Assembly (NCBI GenBank): GCA_025200525.1
Contig: CM045761.1
Span: 81,745,551 to 81,809,550 of the forward strand
DNA length: 64,000 nt
DNA from: Camellia lanceoleosa
Taxonomy: Eukaryota; Streptophyta; Magnoliopsida; Ericales; Theaceae
Direction of reading: 5' to 3'
Part shown: positions 55,125-64,000 of the stretch, piece by piece
Position numbering within the stretch: the stretch's first letter is position 1
Layout: the number at the start of each line of letters is the position of its first letter
The notes under the pieces: model-generated
What the model was told of the DNA's origin: nothing
The model's database searches: none
The model's input: the letters and a program-made list of their open reading frames with translations, nothing else
Translations under genes and position numbers: made by a program

Positions 55125-56227
55125 TTGGTTAGTAAGGTCATAGAAGCACAACGAGGAGACCGTAATGTGGAATCAATCCATGTTAAGATTTCCAATGGAA
55201 AGGAAGAGAAGGATTTGAACGTTCACTCGGATCTAAGTGTACATTACCTAGACCGTTTGTTTGTACCTGAATCTTGCAGAGATGAAGTACTTCGGGAGTT
55301 CCATCACTCACGCCTTGCAGTACACCCGAGAGGCACTAAAATGTATCATGATCTTAGTCATCAATTTTGGTGGAGGGGTATGAAACAGGATGTCGCTTTA
55401 TTTGTATCAAAGTGCCTTACTTGTCAACAAGTGAAGGCCGAACACCAAAGGCCAGCGGGTTTCTTACAACCCTTACCGATAGCCAAATGGAAATGGGAGC
55501 GTGTTACTATAGATTTTGTAGTTGGGCTTCCTAGAAAACAACAAGGCAATGACGCCGTTTGGGTGATTGTTAATAGGTTGACTAAGTCTACCCATTTCAT
55601 TCTGATGTGCACCAGCGACTCAGTTGAACGCTTGGCAGAGTTGTACATTAGAGAGATAGTTCAACTTCATGGAGTCCCTGTGACTATTGTGTCAAATAGG
55701 GATCCTCGTTTTACTGCCCGGCTATGGCAAAGCCTTCAAGAGGCGTGGGAACTAAGTTGACTCTTAGCACCGCTTATTATCCTCAAACCGATGGACAGTC
55801 GGAACGTACCATTCAGATTTTGCTTAGAGCTTGTGTCCATGATTTTAAGGAGCCTTGGGAAAGGTACTTACCATTGATTGAGTTTGCTTACAACAATAGT
55901 TACCAAGCTAGTATTGGGATAGCACCATTTGAGGCCTTGTATAGCCAATCTTGTAGATCACCAGTTTGTTGGGCCGAAGTGGGTGATGCACTGTCACTAG
56001 GTTCGAAAATTGTTAGAGAGACAGTTGAAAAAATTGTTCTCATTCGGAAGAGGTTAGCTACGGCCCAAAGCCGACAAAAGAGTTATGTCGATAAGAGGAG
56101 ACGACCTTTATCTTTTGAAGTTAGTGACCTTTTTCTAAAAATCTCACCAAGGCGGGGTTTGATGAGATTTGGTAAGAGTGGCAAATTATCTCCAAGATTC
56201 ATTGGGCCTTTTGAGATCTTAGAGTGA
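55125..56227 (+). pseudogene. Chromovirus integrase, frameshifted
   Basis: The zinc module shows [19 protein letters not shown] and KCLTCQQVK. The core has [24 protein letters not shown] and, after a frame change near 55740, STAYYPQTDGQSERTIQ with its Glu. A short stretch seems lost at the shift. The C-terminal domain runs LSPRFIGPFEILE to 56227, where the solo LTR interrupts it; the rest resumes at 58790. Asp, Asp and Glu are all present. Confidence 0.85.
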
Positions 56228-56232
56228 ATTGG

Positions 56233-58253
56233 TGTCACGACCCAAACCCGCCCCTATAGGTTTAGCATCGTAACCGGCCAATAATCTTTGGATTACTGAA
56301 GGCCTCTGAACAGATTAACAAAATTAAGGGGCTAGCGGAAGCAAATACATAAATATAGTTGTCCAATAAGCTGTGCTGACTTATATGAAACAGAACATTT
56401 AAAATTTTATATACAAAACCGGTAGTCAACCATACATTATACCCACACACATGACAGTATTTAAGTGCAGCCAACGACATCAAACAAGTCTTATATAAAC
56501 AGAAACTACAGAACTTAAACACAGGACGCTTCGGGAACCTCCACGTGAGGCACAATGGTTGGCTGACAACGGAACACAAATCCAGACAAAAGCCTTCAGG
56601 CTCGAACTCCAGAATGCTCACCTATAATATATATATATATATATAGAAACAGTGAGCTAAAGCCCAGTGAATAACATTAAAGTAAAGGGTTAGTGAACGA
56701 AATCCGAACATATCATAAGCGGAAAACAGATCATAGCATAATCATTCTCATATTAGAACATAATAATGGTATATCTCATAGAACATATCACATAACGTCT
56801 TCCGGCTAGAGTAATCGGTTCTGGATACCGATTAAACACATATCACCACAATGAAGTGGCTAATGAGATCTCGTAAACTTGTATGTCATGGACCCGCATT
56901 TTCATGCCGTCCCCCATGACTTGGGACTATCTATGGATGCCATACTAGATTTCAAACTTGGGATGTTCGTTCACATAAACAGATATCATTTCAGAAATCA
57001 TAGCTTATCACATTTCATTTGGAACATAATTCATATGAACGTATCTTTACGATAACTTTACTCACAGTGGTTTCCTGCAACAGTCAATCAACTCTCGAGT
57101 CTTGACCTACAACCGCAAAATACATAACACAAGCATATCTTATCATTACACATTCAAGTGGCCAACACGGCTAGCTTTCTCACTTTAATTGCCCGTTCAT
57201 TCCATGCTACATAACTTGTTCATATTGCCCATATACTCGGATTCAACACATATTTTCTAATTCACTTCCTTATGTTATTTCTTAGCTTATTAATCTTTAA
57301 CGGCTCATAAATCATGCCTAAGAATGCCCATAAAGAGATGGGAGTGAAGATATGTACTTAAAACATCTTTTGAAAACATGCTGAAAATAAGCTGGTGGCT
57401 AGAGCCAGCAGAAGGCAAAAACAGAGCTCGCTCGAGCCAAGACTTCTTCGCTCGAGCCAGCTTTTGCAGAATTCAAAATTTTGAGAGCTTGAAATGTTGG
57501 CTCGAGCCACCACTTCTTCGCTCGAGCCAACTGTAAATTTCTGGGCAGTAAAGCTTAACAAAAATGGTTTCCAAACCACCCTCAAACCTTGGGGTCTTGC
57601 ATGATTTGATCAAACACACAAAAATAGCTTTAGAAAACTTCAATACAAGACCCTAGAAACATCTATTATTCAAAAACTCATCAATTCTTGAAAGGTTTGA
57701 ACCAAAACTTTTTCATGCAATATTTTTCAACTCTTTTCATGGTTTTTTTTTCAAAACCCTTCAAACATGGACTTTTGCTTTCAAAACTTGTTCTAACATG
57801 GATGCATGCTAATTTCGTGGCCTAAGATCAACATAATAATAAATTTTATGATAAAAATGATGATACAACACTCCTACTTCCATGCATGTAGGAATCATGA
57901 GCAAATTCTTCATCTTCATAGCAAACCCATGTGAAATACATGCAATGATCAAGGTACCTTCATGAATTCAACATTTAAACACATTATCTACATGCATTAT
58001 AGCTTAGGTTCTTACCTAGGGCCTGATTTCAGAAGTGTGGGGGTGAATCATCCCAATTTCCTTCCTCTCCTTCAACCTCTAGAGCTCACTCTTACATTCT
58101 CTAGCTAAACTCTCTCTCTCTAAAGCCAAACTCTCTCAACACAGAGGACCAAAGGAGCAAGAGAATGATACAAAACTCTCCCACTCGGCTGAAAGTACAC
58201 ACACATACCTCACTTCTTGAGCACACTACACGTGCACACACATGCAACCTCCC

Positions 58254-58300
<47 letters not shown>

Positions 58301-58789
58301 GGGTTTTAATCCCCTACACTCAACACCACCAAAATGCCTCAACACATTATACACTAAATCACATCTTGGATCATTACTAGGATTAAATTAGGTACCAATC
58401 TTGCATTATTTAATCACACATAAGTAACCTTAATTTATTCAGGTTAGACCGAAATTCAATTAATCCAAAATAGTTCCCATCAAGGTTCAATTTAATCACA
58501 TGCGATTTTTATCAAACCGAATCAATTTTTTTTTAACAAAACTTTTCAGATGGTTCTAAAAATTCTAATTAGTTAATCCATGTGCTCAATTCGGTTTCTG
58601 AAAGCATTTAGGCTAACAATTTCATATTCAAAGTAGAAATCATGACAAATAATTTTCAAATTAGATAGATATGTACAAATTACTACAAAGCACATACCAC
58701 AATCAATAATAACACATAATTCCATTTAAACACTTAGTTAGCATTCTTAATTACGAATTAGTAGCTAATTACGGACCGGGGTTATTACA
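56233..58789 (+). mobile_element. Solo LTR nested in the chromovirus, TSD ATTGG
   Basis: It starts TGTCACGACCCAAACCCGCC and ends GGGGTTATTACA. Perfect duplications ATTGG lie at 56228-56232 and 58790-58794. It is 2557 bp with no internal region, so it is a solo LTR left by recombination. It is of the same family as 36093-38985. It has a 20-unit CA run (58258-58297), an AT run (56627-56644) and four CTCGAG words (57429-57528). It has no genes. Confidence 0.9.
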
Positions 58790-59104
58790 ATTGGGGAAGT
58801 GGCATACCGGTTAGCTTTACCGCCACAACTTTCAGGAGTTCACAACGTATTTCATGTAGCTATGCTTAGGAAGTATGAACCCGATCCTTCTCATGTGCTA
58901 AATTGGGTTGACTTGGAGGTAGATGAGGATGCCCCTTACGAAGAACGACCGGTTCAAATATTAGACACCCGAGAGCAAGTGCTACGGGGCAAAATTATAA
59001 CGTTGGTAAAGGTGTTGTGGAGACACCATGGGGTTGAAGAAGCGACGTGAGAACGGGAGGCGGAAGTCCGCTCCAAACATCCGGATTTGTTTGAAAATGC
59101 TTAA
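58790..59104 (+). pseudogene. Chromovirus integrase C-terminus with chromodomain, one stop
   Basis: It continues the integrase: VAYRLALPPQLSGVHNVFHV, MLRKYEPDPSHVLNW, then the chromodomain YEERPVQILDTREQVLRGK, ITLVKVLWRHHGVEEAT. TGA (59048) stands where the family has Trp, then EREAEVRSKHPDLFENA and stop at 59104. Chromodomains direct integration to particular chromatin marks. The stop removes the end of the domain. Confidence 0.85.
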
Positions 59105-59402
59105 GTTGCTTTCCTTTGTAATATTCCCTCGTGTTGAGGGAAACATATTTAAAGTTGTTCACCACATGTTGATATGTACATTGTTGTTTTACGCATAAGG
59201 TTGTTGAGAGTTGCCATTATTTTTTGGGAAATTTCATTTTTATGCGTATTTCGGACGTTGTTAATAAGATAACCATGGTGGAAATGGTGGAATTTGGTTG
59301 AGAGTTAGTATTGTGATTTGAAAATGAAATAGCGTGGTTTTGATCGATAGAAACCTCTTTGTTTGGGTAATTTGATTTGAAATTTCGGAGACGAAATTCT
59401 TT
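59105..59402 (+). other. 3' untranslated region of the chromovirus
   Basis: No ORF. It contains CCCTCGTGTTGAGGG and runs to the polypurine tract. Confidence 0.6.
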
Positions 59403-59414
59403 AAGGGGGAAAGG
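59403..59414 (+). other. Polypurine tract of the chromovirus
   Basis: AAGGGGGAAAGG immediately before the 3' LTR start (59416). Confidence 0.8.
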
Positions 59415-59415
59415 T

Positions 59416-61588
59416 TGTAGCGATCCCGATTTTGACCCGTCTCTTTGTGGTGTTCCGGGCTCGGGTTGGTATGGTTTTGAACGGTGTTACATATCTTAAT
59501 TTCCCTTGTATTCCCCTTATTTTTTGTTATCGGGTTGTAGTGGTGTGTTTAGAACAAGTAATGTCTCCAAACCTTTAGATGCGAATCCAACTTGAATTGT
59601 GCCTTGCAGAGTTGTATCAGAAGTTAATTCTTTCATGTTTTGCCATTTCACTAAGTATGTCAAGGATCGAGCTACCCAGTCAGCTCACCGAAGAAAAAAT
59701 GTAGAATGCATTCGAAGTTGTTTGTCCGCTTGAGCGACCGTTTATGCGCTCGAGCGGAGAATGTTTGGTTCCAGAAGTTTGACCTATCTGCAAAAATACT
59801 GGGAAAGTGTATTTGACGCTCAAGCGGGGCTGGCTTTTTACGCTTGAGTGGACCATGTTATATCAGTTTGTAAGAGAAGATTTCAGATCACTTTTTCAGT
59901 TCTCTCTCTCTAAAACTCTCCAAAATTTCCAAATCTAGAGCTTATCTCTCTAGAAGTCATCTTCTCTATTTGATTCCTCCAAATTCGTTGGGAGTTAAAC
60001 CGAAGTTCTTCATCAAAGTTCTGTAACTTCTCAAGGGCTTCGTTGTGTGCGGTGGAAATCAAGTTTCGACACCATAAATTTTGGGGTTTCATCTCTATTC
60101 TTCTTCAATACTTGAGTTAGGAATTTTCTTAGAGTTATATATATATTTTTGCAAGATGTAGATGATTTTCGAAATCATCCTTCGATAGCTTTGAAAATTG
60201 ATTGTTGATTTAAGAAGTTGAGCGATTTTGAAAGTGGGTTTGTCTCTTGTTCTTTTAAAATAATCTTATGGGTTTTGATCTTCGTTGATTGAAGAAAATA
60301 TGATTTTAGAAAGTTTTCTTTCAAAATATTTAAGTTGTACAGTTTTGGTGAGAAAACCTAGAAATTTGGGGTTTTTAAAAGAGATTGGAAATCCATGAAT
60401 GATATTGTTATATTTATTTTGTGTGTCAAAATAAATGGATGTTTGGAAAATTTTCTTATTTATATTTATATGAATGATGAATTTCATGGAGTATGAGAAT
60501 TGTTGTTCATTTTGGAAATTATTGTTCAAAACGTTGAAATAGTCTTAAAATGACTAATTGTTTAGGATACTTGAGAAGAGGGAATTGTGTTATTCCTTGG
60601 ATGATGAATTGGAATAAAAGTATTTATATTTATGTTGTGAAATTGCATTGAAATGAGAAATGGAAATTTTGATCACAATGGTAATATTATGTGGAAGAAT
60701 TGGAAATGGAAGAATTGTTACATTGTATTGATTGTTGTTGCATTGACATATCAATTCATTTGATTACATTAAACTTTAAAAGTCGATTTGAAAACTTGCA
60801 TTGAGAAAGGAATGTTGAGAAAACAAGTTTTCATGGAATGGTTTTGGGGTAAATATGTTGGTAAGTCTTGATAGGTGGTATACATGAAATTGAATAAGTT
60901 GGCCTAAGGGTTCGGAGTGAAAGACCGAAAACCCGCGCAGATAGGTGTCGAGCCTTCCGATTAATACCGGTAAAAATGACAATTTGGTAGTACTCATATA
61001 GTCTACTTGCAGACATCGACCTAAGGATTACCAGAATTGTATTTACCGCCCCTTGAATTAAATTGTTAAGTTTTGAATAATGGACATTTCATGGTATCAT
61101 TGAGCATGATGGTTTTCAAAAAATGAAGATATGATTTATTTGCAAAAAGATATAGCATGGCATGTGCATTCATCTCTTGAGACTTGTATAAAATGTATAT
61201 ACTTTATTAAAGATTTCCTACTGGGCTTTATGCTCACCCTACGAGATCTTTGTGCAGGAAAAGATGTGGTGATTCCGCGTAACTAAAGGCGAGGAAATAT
61301 GTGTTGAGAGTACAAGGCTCTCATTTTGCTGTAACTCTGTTTGTAAGCCAAGGGCTGTATTTGTATGGGTTTGAATAACCATTGTGTGTAACCAGGCCTA
61401 AGCCTTGGAAACTTGTAAACCCTTGGGGGTATCTATTTGTTTATGTTATTTTGATGTGAAGTGAATGTATTATCTCCTGAAGACTATTTGTATCATGTAA
61501 TGCAAGTGTGAGGATTTATTTTCAGTTTTACTTTAAAGAACCATGGTTATTGTAGTATCATTTGGGTATAAAAATTGGGGTGTTACAA
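59416..61588 (+). mobile_element. 3' LTR of the chromovirus
   Basis: 2173 bp, TGTAGCGATCCCGATTTTGA to GGGGTGTTACA. It retains the segment 60220-60978 that the 5' LTR has lost. CTCGAG-like words at 59727, 59747, 59817 and 59841 match those of the 5' LTR but several are mutated (CGCTTGAGCG, CGCTCAAGCG). Confidence 0.88.
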
Positions 61589-61599
61589 GCTGCACCACT

Positions 61600-61660
61600 C
61601 GCACTTGCGTCAGCTGCGCCTCACGCTTGCATCAGTCGCATCTCATTACGTCCTTGCTAA
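61600..61660 (+). repeat. Short GC-rich repeat at the chromovirus right flank
   Basis: CACTTGCGTCAGCTGCGCCT and CGCTTGCATCAGTCGCATCT are adjacent near-copies. The left flank of the chromovirus also ends CTGCGTCAG, which suggests that the insertion lies in such a repeat. Confidence 0.5.
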
Positions 61661-61844
61661 CGTCAACCCTTACTGATATTAGGAGCCTCTATCTTCCCTC
61701 CTACTAATGTCACTTTGTTTTGCTGCTCAAGATTAACTTTTTTATTTTTTATTTTTCTTTAAGTGCTTTCTGATTCATTGAAATAAAAAGGAAAAAGAAA
61801 AAAGTGCTCTATGTTTTCTTCTCGTTACTCAAATTCTTCGCCTT

Positions 61845-62350
61845 CGACAGGACTTTGGCCAATCCATCAATGATTTTCTCTCTCAGATGTATGCTATTTG
61901 GGATCAGATTTCTCTTTCAGAGCCTTCATGGACTGATGTTGTAAATGCCACATTATTATGCACTTATCGTGATCAATGGCGGTTAATTCAATTTATTATG
62001 GCACTCACTCTTATATTTGGACATGTTTGTGCCTTTCTACTTCATCGCACTTTGCTTCCTACTTTGGAGCAGGCTATCAGTGAACTTTTGTCAAAAGAAA
62101 CTCGACTTGGGACTCTCTCTACTTACCGTTTGGACACTGTACCTGCCACTCCTAGTTCTCTATCTCTAGGCTTCTCTTCTCATGGTTCTCAAGTTGCACG
62201 GTTCTCTACAACTATTATCACAATCTAGGTCATATGGTTAGAAATTTTCCAGCTCGGGTTTGTCGTCATTGCCACAAATCTGGTCCTGGTCATCTTCAGA
62301 AGGATTGTTATCAAAATCCCAATAAACAAACCTGCAATACCTCCTCATAG
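61845..62350 (+). pseudogene. Ty1/copia gag remnant
   Basis: One frame reads FGQSINDFLSQMYAIWDQI, LEQAISELLSKETRL and ends at 62228. After a frame change a zinc knuckle CRHCHKSGPGHLQKDC is visible (62258-62310). The order and the FLSQM...WDQ pattern are those of plant copia gag (UBN2-like). Frameshifts and a deletion between the two parts make it non-functional. Confidence 0.7.
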
Positions 62351-62470
62351 GGCTCCTATAGATCTAGTGGTTCATCTCGGTCCAATGTTTCTTGGTCTGC
62401 AGCTGTTGCCTCAACACATGGGCCATCCTCTGTTGATCTCCTTCATGAATTTTCTGTACCTTCCTTCTCC

Positions 62471-62968
62471 ATGGATGATCTCAATACTGTTGTGAGACAC
62501 GTGCTTCCCCACTCTAATACTCCTTCTACTGCTCTCTTTGTTACCTCAAGTAGTTCTTCTTGGTACTTTAACTCTGCATGTTGCAATCATATGACATCTG
62601 ACCCTTCTATTTTTTCTTTACTTATCTCTGCCTCTCATATTCCTACTATCCACACTGCTGATGGTTCTCATATATTGGTTAGTCACACAGGCTATGTTTC
62701 TACCCTTAATCTATCACTTTCTGATACATATCTTATACTTGAGCTTACTTCAAATCTTATCTCTATTGATCAGCTTTGTGAACTTGGTATCACTGTTGCT
62801 TTTTCTAACTCTGGTTGCCAAGTACAAGATCCACAGACTGGACAAACCCTTGAGATCGATCATAGACATAGTCGTCTGTTTGAACTCATCAACCTTTGGT
62901 TTCCTATTTCTCTTTCGTCTTATTCTGCCATTGCTTCTACCTCTGCATCATCATCTTTGGAACTCTAG
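62471..62968 (+). pseudogene. Ty1/copia protease region, catalytic Asp lost
   Basis: Reads SSSSSWYFNSACCNHMTSDP, where copia proteases have Asp-Ser-Gly; here it is Asn-Ser-Ala, so the protease is dead. It is followed by IHTADGSHILVSHTGYV, TSNLISIDQLCELGITVAF and CQVQDPQTGQTL, all standard copia blocks up to the pre-integrase region. A stop at 62966 precedes HSRLGHVFFSHLQSL. Confidence 0.8.
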
Positions 62969-64000
62969 CATTCACGTTTAGGTCATGTGTTTTTTAGTCA
63001 TTTACAATCTTTGGTTTCTAGTGGTCAATTAGGTTTTGTCAAACATGCAGATGTTGACTGCATGTCTTGTCGACTTGCAAAGCAACCTCCTTTATCTTTT
63101 TAATAACAGTACTTCTGTTTCCACTTCTATTTTAGATTTTGTTTATTCTGATATATGGGGCTCTTCTCCAAACACTACTATGGGAGGATCTAAGTATTTT
63201 GTTGCATTTGTGGATGATTTTTCTCATTTCACTTGGATTTATCTTTTAAAATCTTGCTTTGAGTTGTAACAAACATACTATGATTTTTCCAAATGGTGAA
63301 AACTCAATTTGGCTATCCTATTAAAGTTTTCTGGTCTGATAATGTTATGGAGTATAAAAAAAATGCCTTCCTTGCATTTCTTCATCAAAATGATACTCTC
63401 CCTCATTGCTCATGTTCTAATACATCTCAACAAAATAGTCGTGTTAAATGCAAACATCACCACATCCTTGACACTATGCATGCTCTTCTCATTTCTACTT
63501 CTTGTCCTAAGCACTTTTAGGGAGAAATGGCTCATACTGCGATTTATACTAATAATCGTGTTCCCTTTCCTGTCATTAATCATCAGTCACCTTATAAAAA
63601 ACTCTATGATCAATCTCCTCTCTATAGTCATCTCTGTGTTTTTGGTTGTGCTTGTTTTGTTTTTCTTCCATCTCACGAGCGTTCCAAATTGGAATCTCGA
63701 GCTCAGTTATGCTATTTTTTGTTTTGTTTTTCTTCCATCTCATCATGTCATCTTTTGGGAACATAAAATGTTCTCCTCTCTCTCTCCCCCTTTCACTTAT
63801 CACCCACCTTTGTCCGTTCTTTTTTTACTAATACTTATGTTGACATCATTTCTGATGAGTTTGATAGTGGATGATTGTCATCACCTCCTGAGACACCTAA
63901 GGGTCCTGTTTTGGTTGAGGATTATGATTCTTTGCCTATCACCACTACTCCTTCTGAGCTCCTACTTGCTGATCCTACCCCCTTGCCTGATGATCCTACT
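62969..64000 (+). pseudogene. Ty1/copia integrase region, heavily broken, runs off the window
   Basis: HSRLGHVFFSHLQSL and DCMSCRLAKQPPLSF give the HHCC zinc module. The core starts LDFVYSDIWGSSPNTTMGGS, KYFVAFVDDFSHFTWIYLL. Later blocks (FWSDNVMEYK, AHTAIYTNNRVP, LYSHLCVFGCACFVFLPSHE) follow over several frames with stops near 63100, 63268, 63298 and 63520. A piece around the third acidic residue is degraded. No RT is inside the window. Confidence 0.75.

Larger units (their letters stand above)
50710..61588 (+). mobile_element. Tekay/Del-type chromovirus (Ty3/gypsy), plus strand
   Basis: LTRs at 50710-52146 and 59416-61588, primer site 52150, gag remnant, protease-RT-RNase H-integrase, chromodomain and polypurine tract in the usual order. 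A solo LTR is inserted at 56233-58789. The tips are TGTAGCGAT...TTACA. I found no convincing target duplication (flanks TCAGT and AGCTG). Stops, frameshifts and a gag deletion make it defective. Confidence 0.85.

Noticed and set aside
58101..58380. Frames of Cys-Val or Thr-His repeats
   Set aside because: Translations of the CA/GT microsatellite inside the solo LTR.
50705..61593. Target duplication for the 50710-61588 chromovirus
   Set aside because: Flanks TCAGT and AGCTG do not match. Both flanks hold GCGTCAG-like words, but that could be chance in a short repeat.
1..64000. An intact host gene, tRNA, rRNA or endogenous pararetrovirus
   Set aside because: All RT-bearing pieces have LTR-retrotransposon order and LTRs. 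No tRNA-like cloverleaf or rRNA block was recognised by reading, though a tRNAscan or Rfam search was not possible here.

Overview
This is a plant nuclear window, most likely from an angiosperm. It is built almost entirely of nested, decayed transposable elements. I see no intact host gene, no rRNA or tRNA gene, no CRISPR array and no bacterial-type operon. The evidence is Ty3/gypsy pol fragments of the chromovirus and Tat types, a Ty1/copia fragment, plant-specific domains (plant mobile domain, a DUF7745-like domain, a 'putative gypsy type transposon' domain), short GT-AG introns, long LTRs, and DNA-transposon pieces with textbook target-site duplications (TSDs).

Layout, left to right. 1-14650: long LTRs of one Tat/Ogre-like family. 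A plus-strand LTR end (1-183), a chromovirus LTR scrap (184-788) and a minus-strand 3' LTR with polypurine tract (789-4090) are followed by an 80-bp tandem array. That array is split by two head-to-tail LTRs, A (4884-9061) and B (9062-13640). 14650-29555: a broken plus-strand plant-mobile-domain gene, whose 5' leader is split by a nearly complete 12-kb minus-strand Tat element (15020-27058, TSD CCCTC). That element carries gag-pro, RT, two RNase H domains, integrase, a 101-bp minisatellite, and an intron-containing plus-strand ORF antisense to pol. 30143-31461: a second intron-containing plus-strand gene (DUF7745-like) with a TATA box. 32141-36090: a minus-strand Tat/Ogre-like pol. 36093-46510: minus-strand chromovirus LTR and gag-pro pieces, broken by a Tourist-like MITE (40107-40861) and a Tat-like LTR (43274-46080). 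46735-49203: a CACTA stub and a 1.4-kb Mutator-like element with a 9-bp TSD and an array of perfect palindromes. 50710-61588: a plus-strand Tekay/Del-type chromovirus with chromodomain, itself carrying a 2.56-kb solo LTR (56233-58789, TSD ATTGG). 61589-64000: a decayed Ty1/copia gag-pro-integrase running off the window.

The parts are related by nesting, not by a pathway. The arrangement suggests that the left LTR (789-4077), the 80-bp array, the two plus-strand genes and the minus-strand pol (32141-36090) may be remains of one very large Tat/Ogre-type element with accessory genes antisense to pol, later invaded by at least two other elements. Every protein-coding part examined carries stops, frameshifts or lost catalytic residues. 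The signals most worth a second look are regulatory or structural: paired palindromes at exact 20-bp spacing in several chromovirus LTRs, a 22-24-bp G-box palindrome at fixed distance from the TATA box in LTRs A and B, a palindrome array in the Mutator-like element, and a long hairpin inside the MITE.
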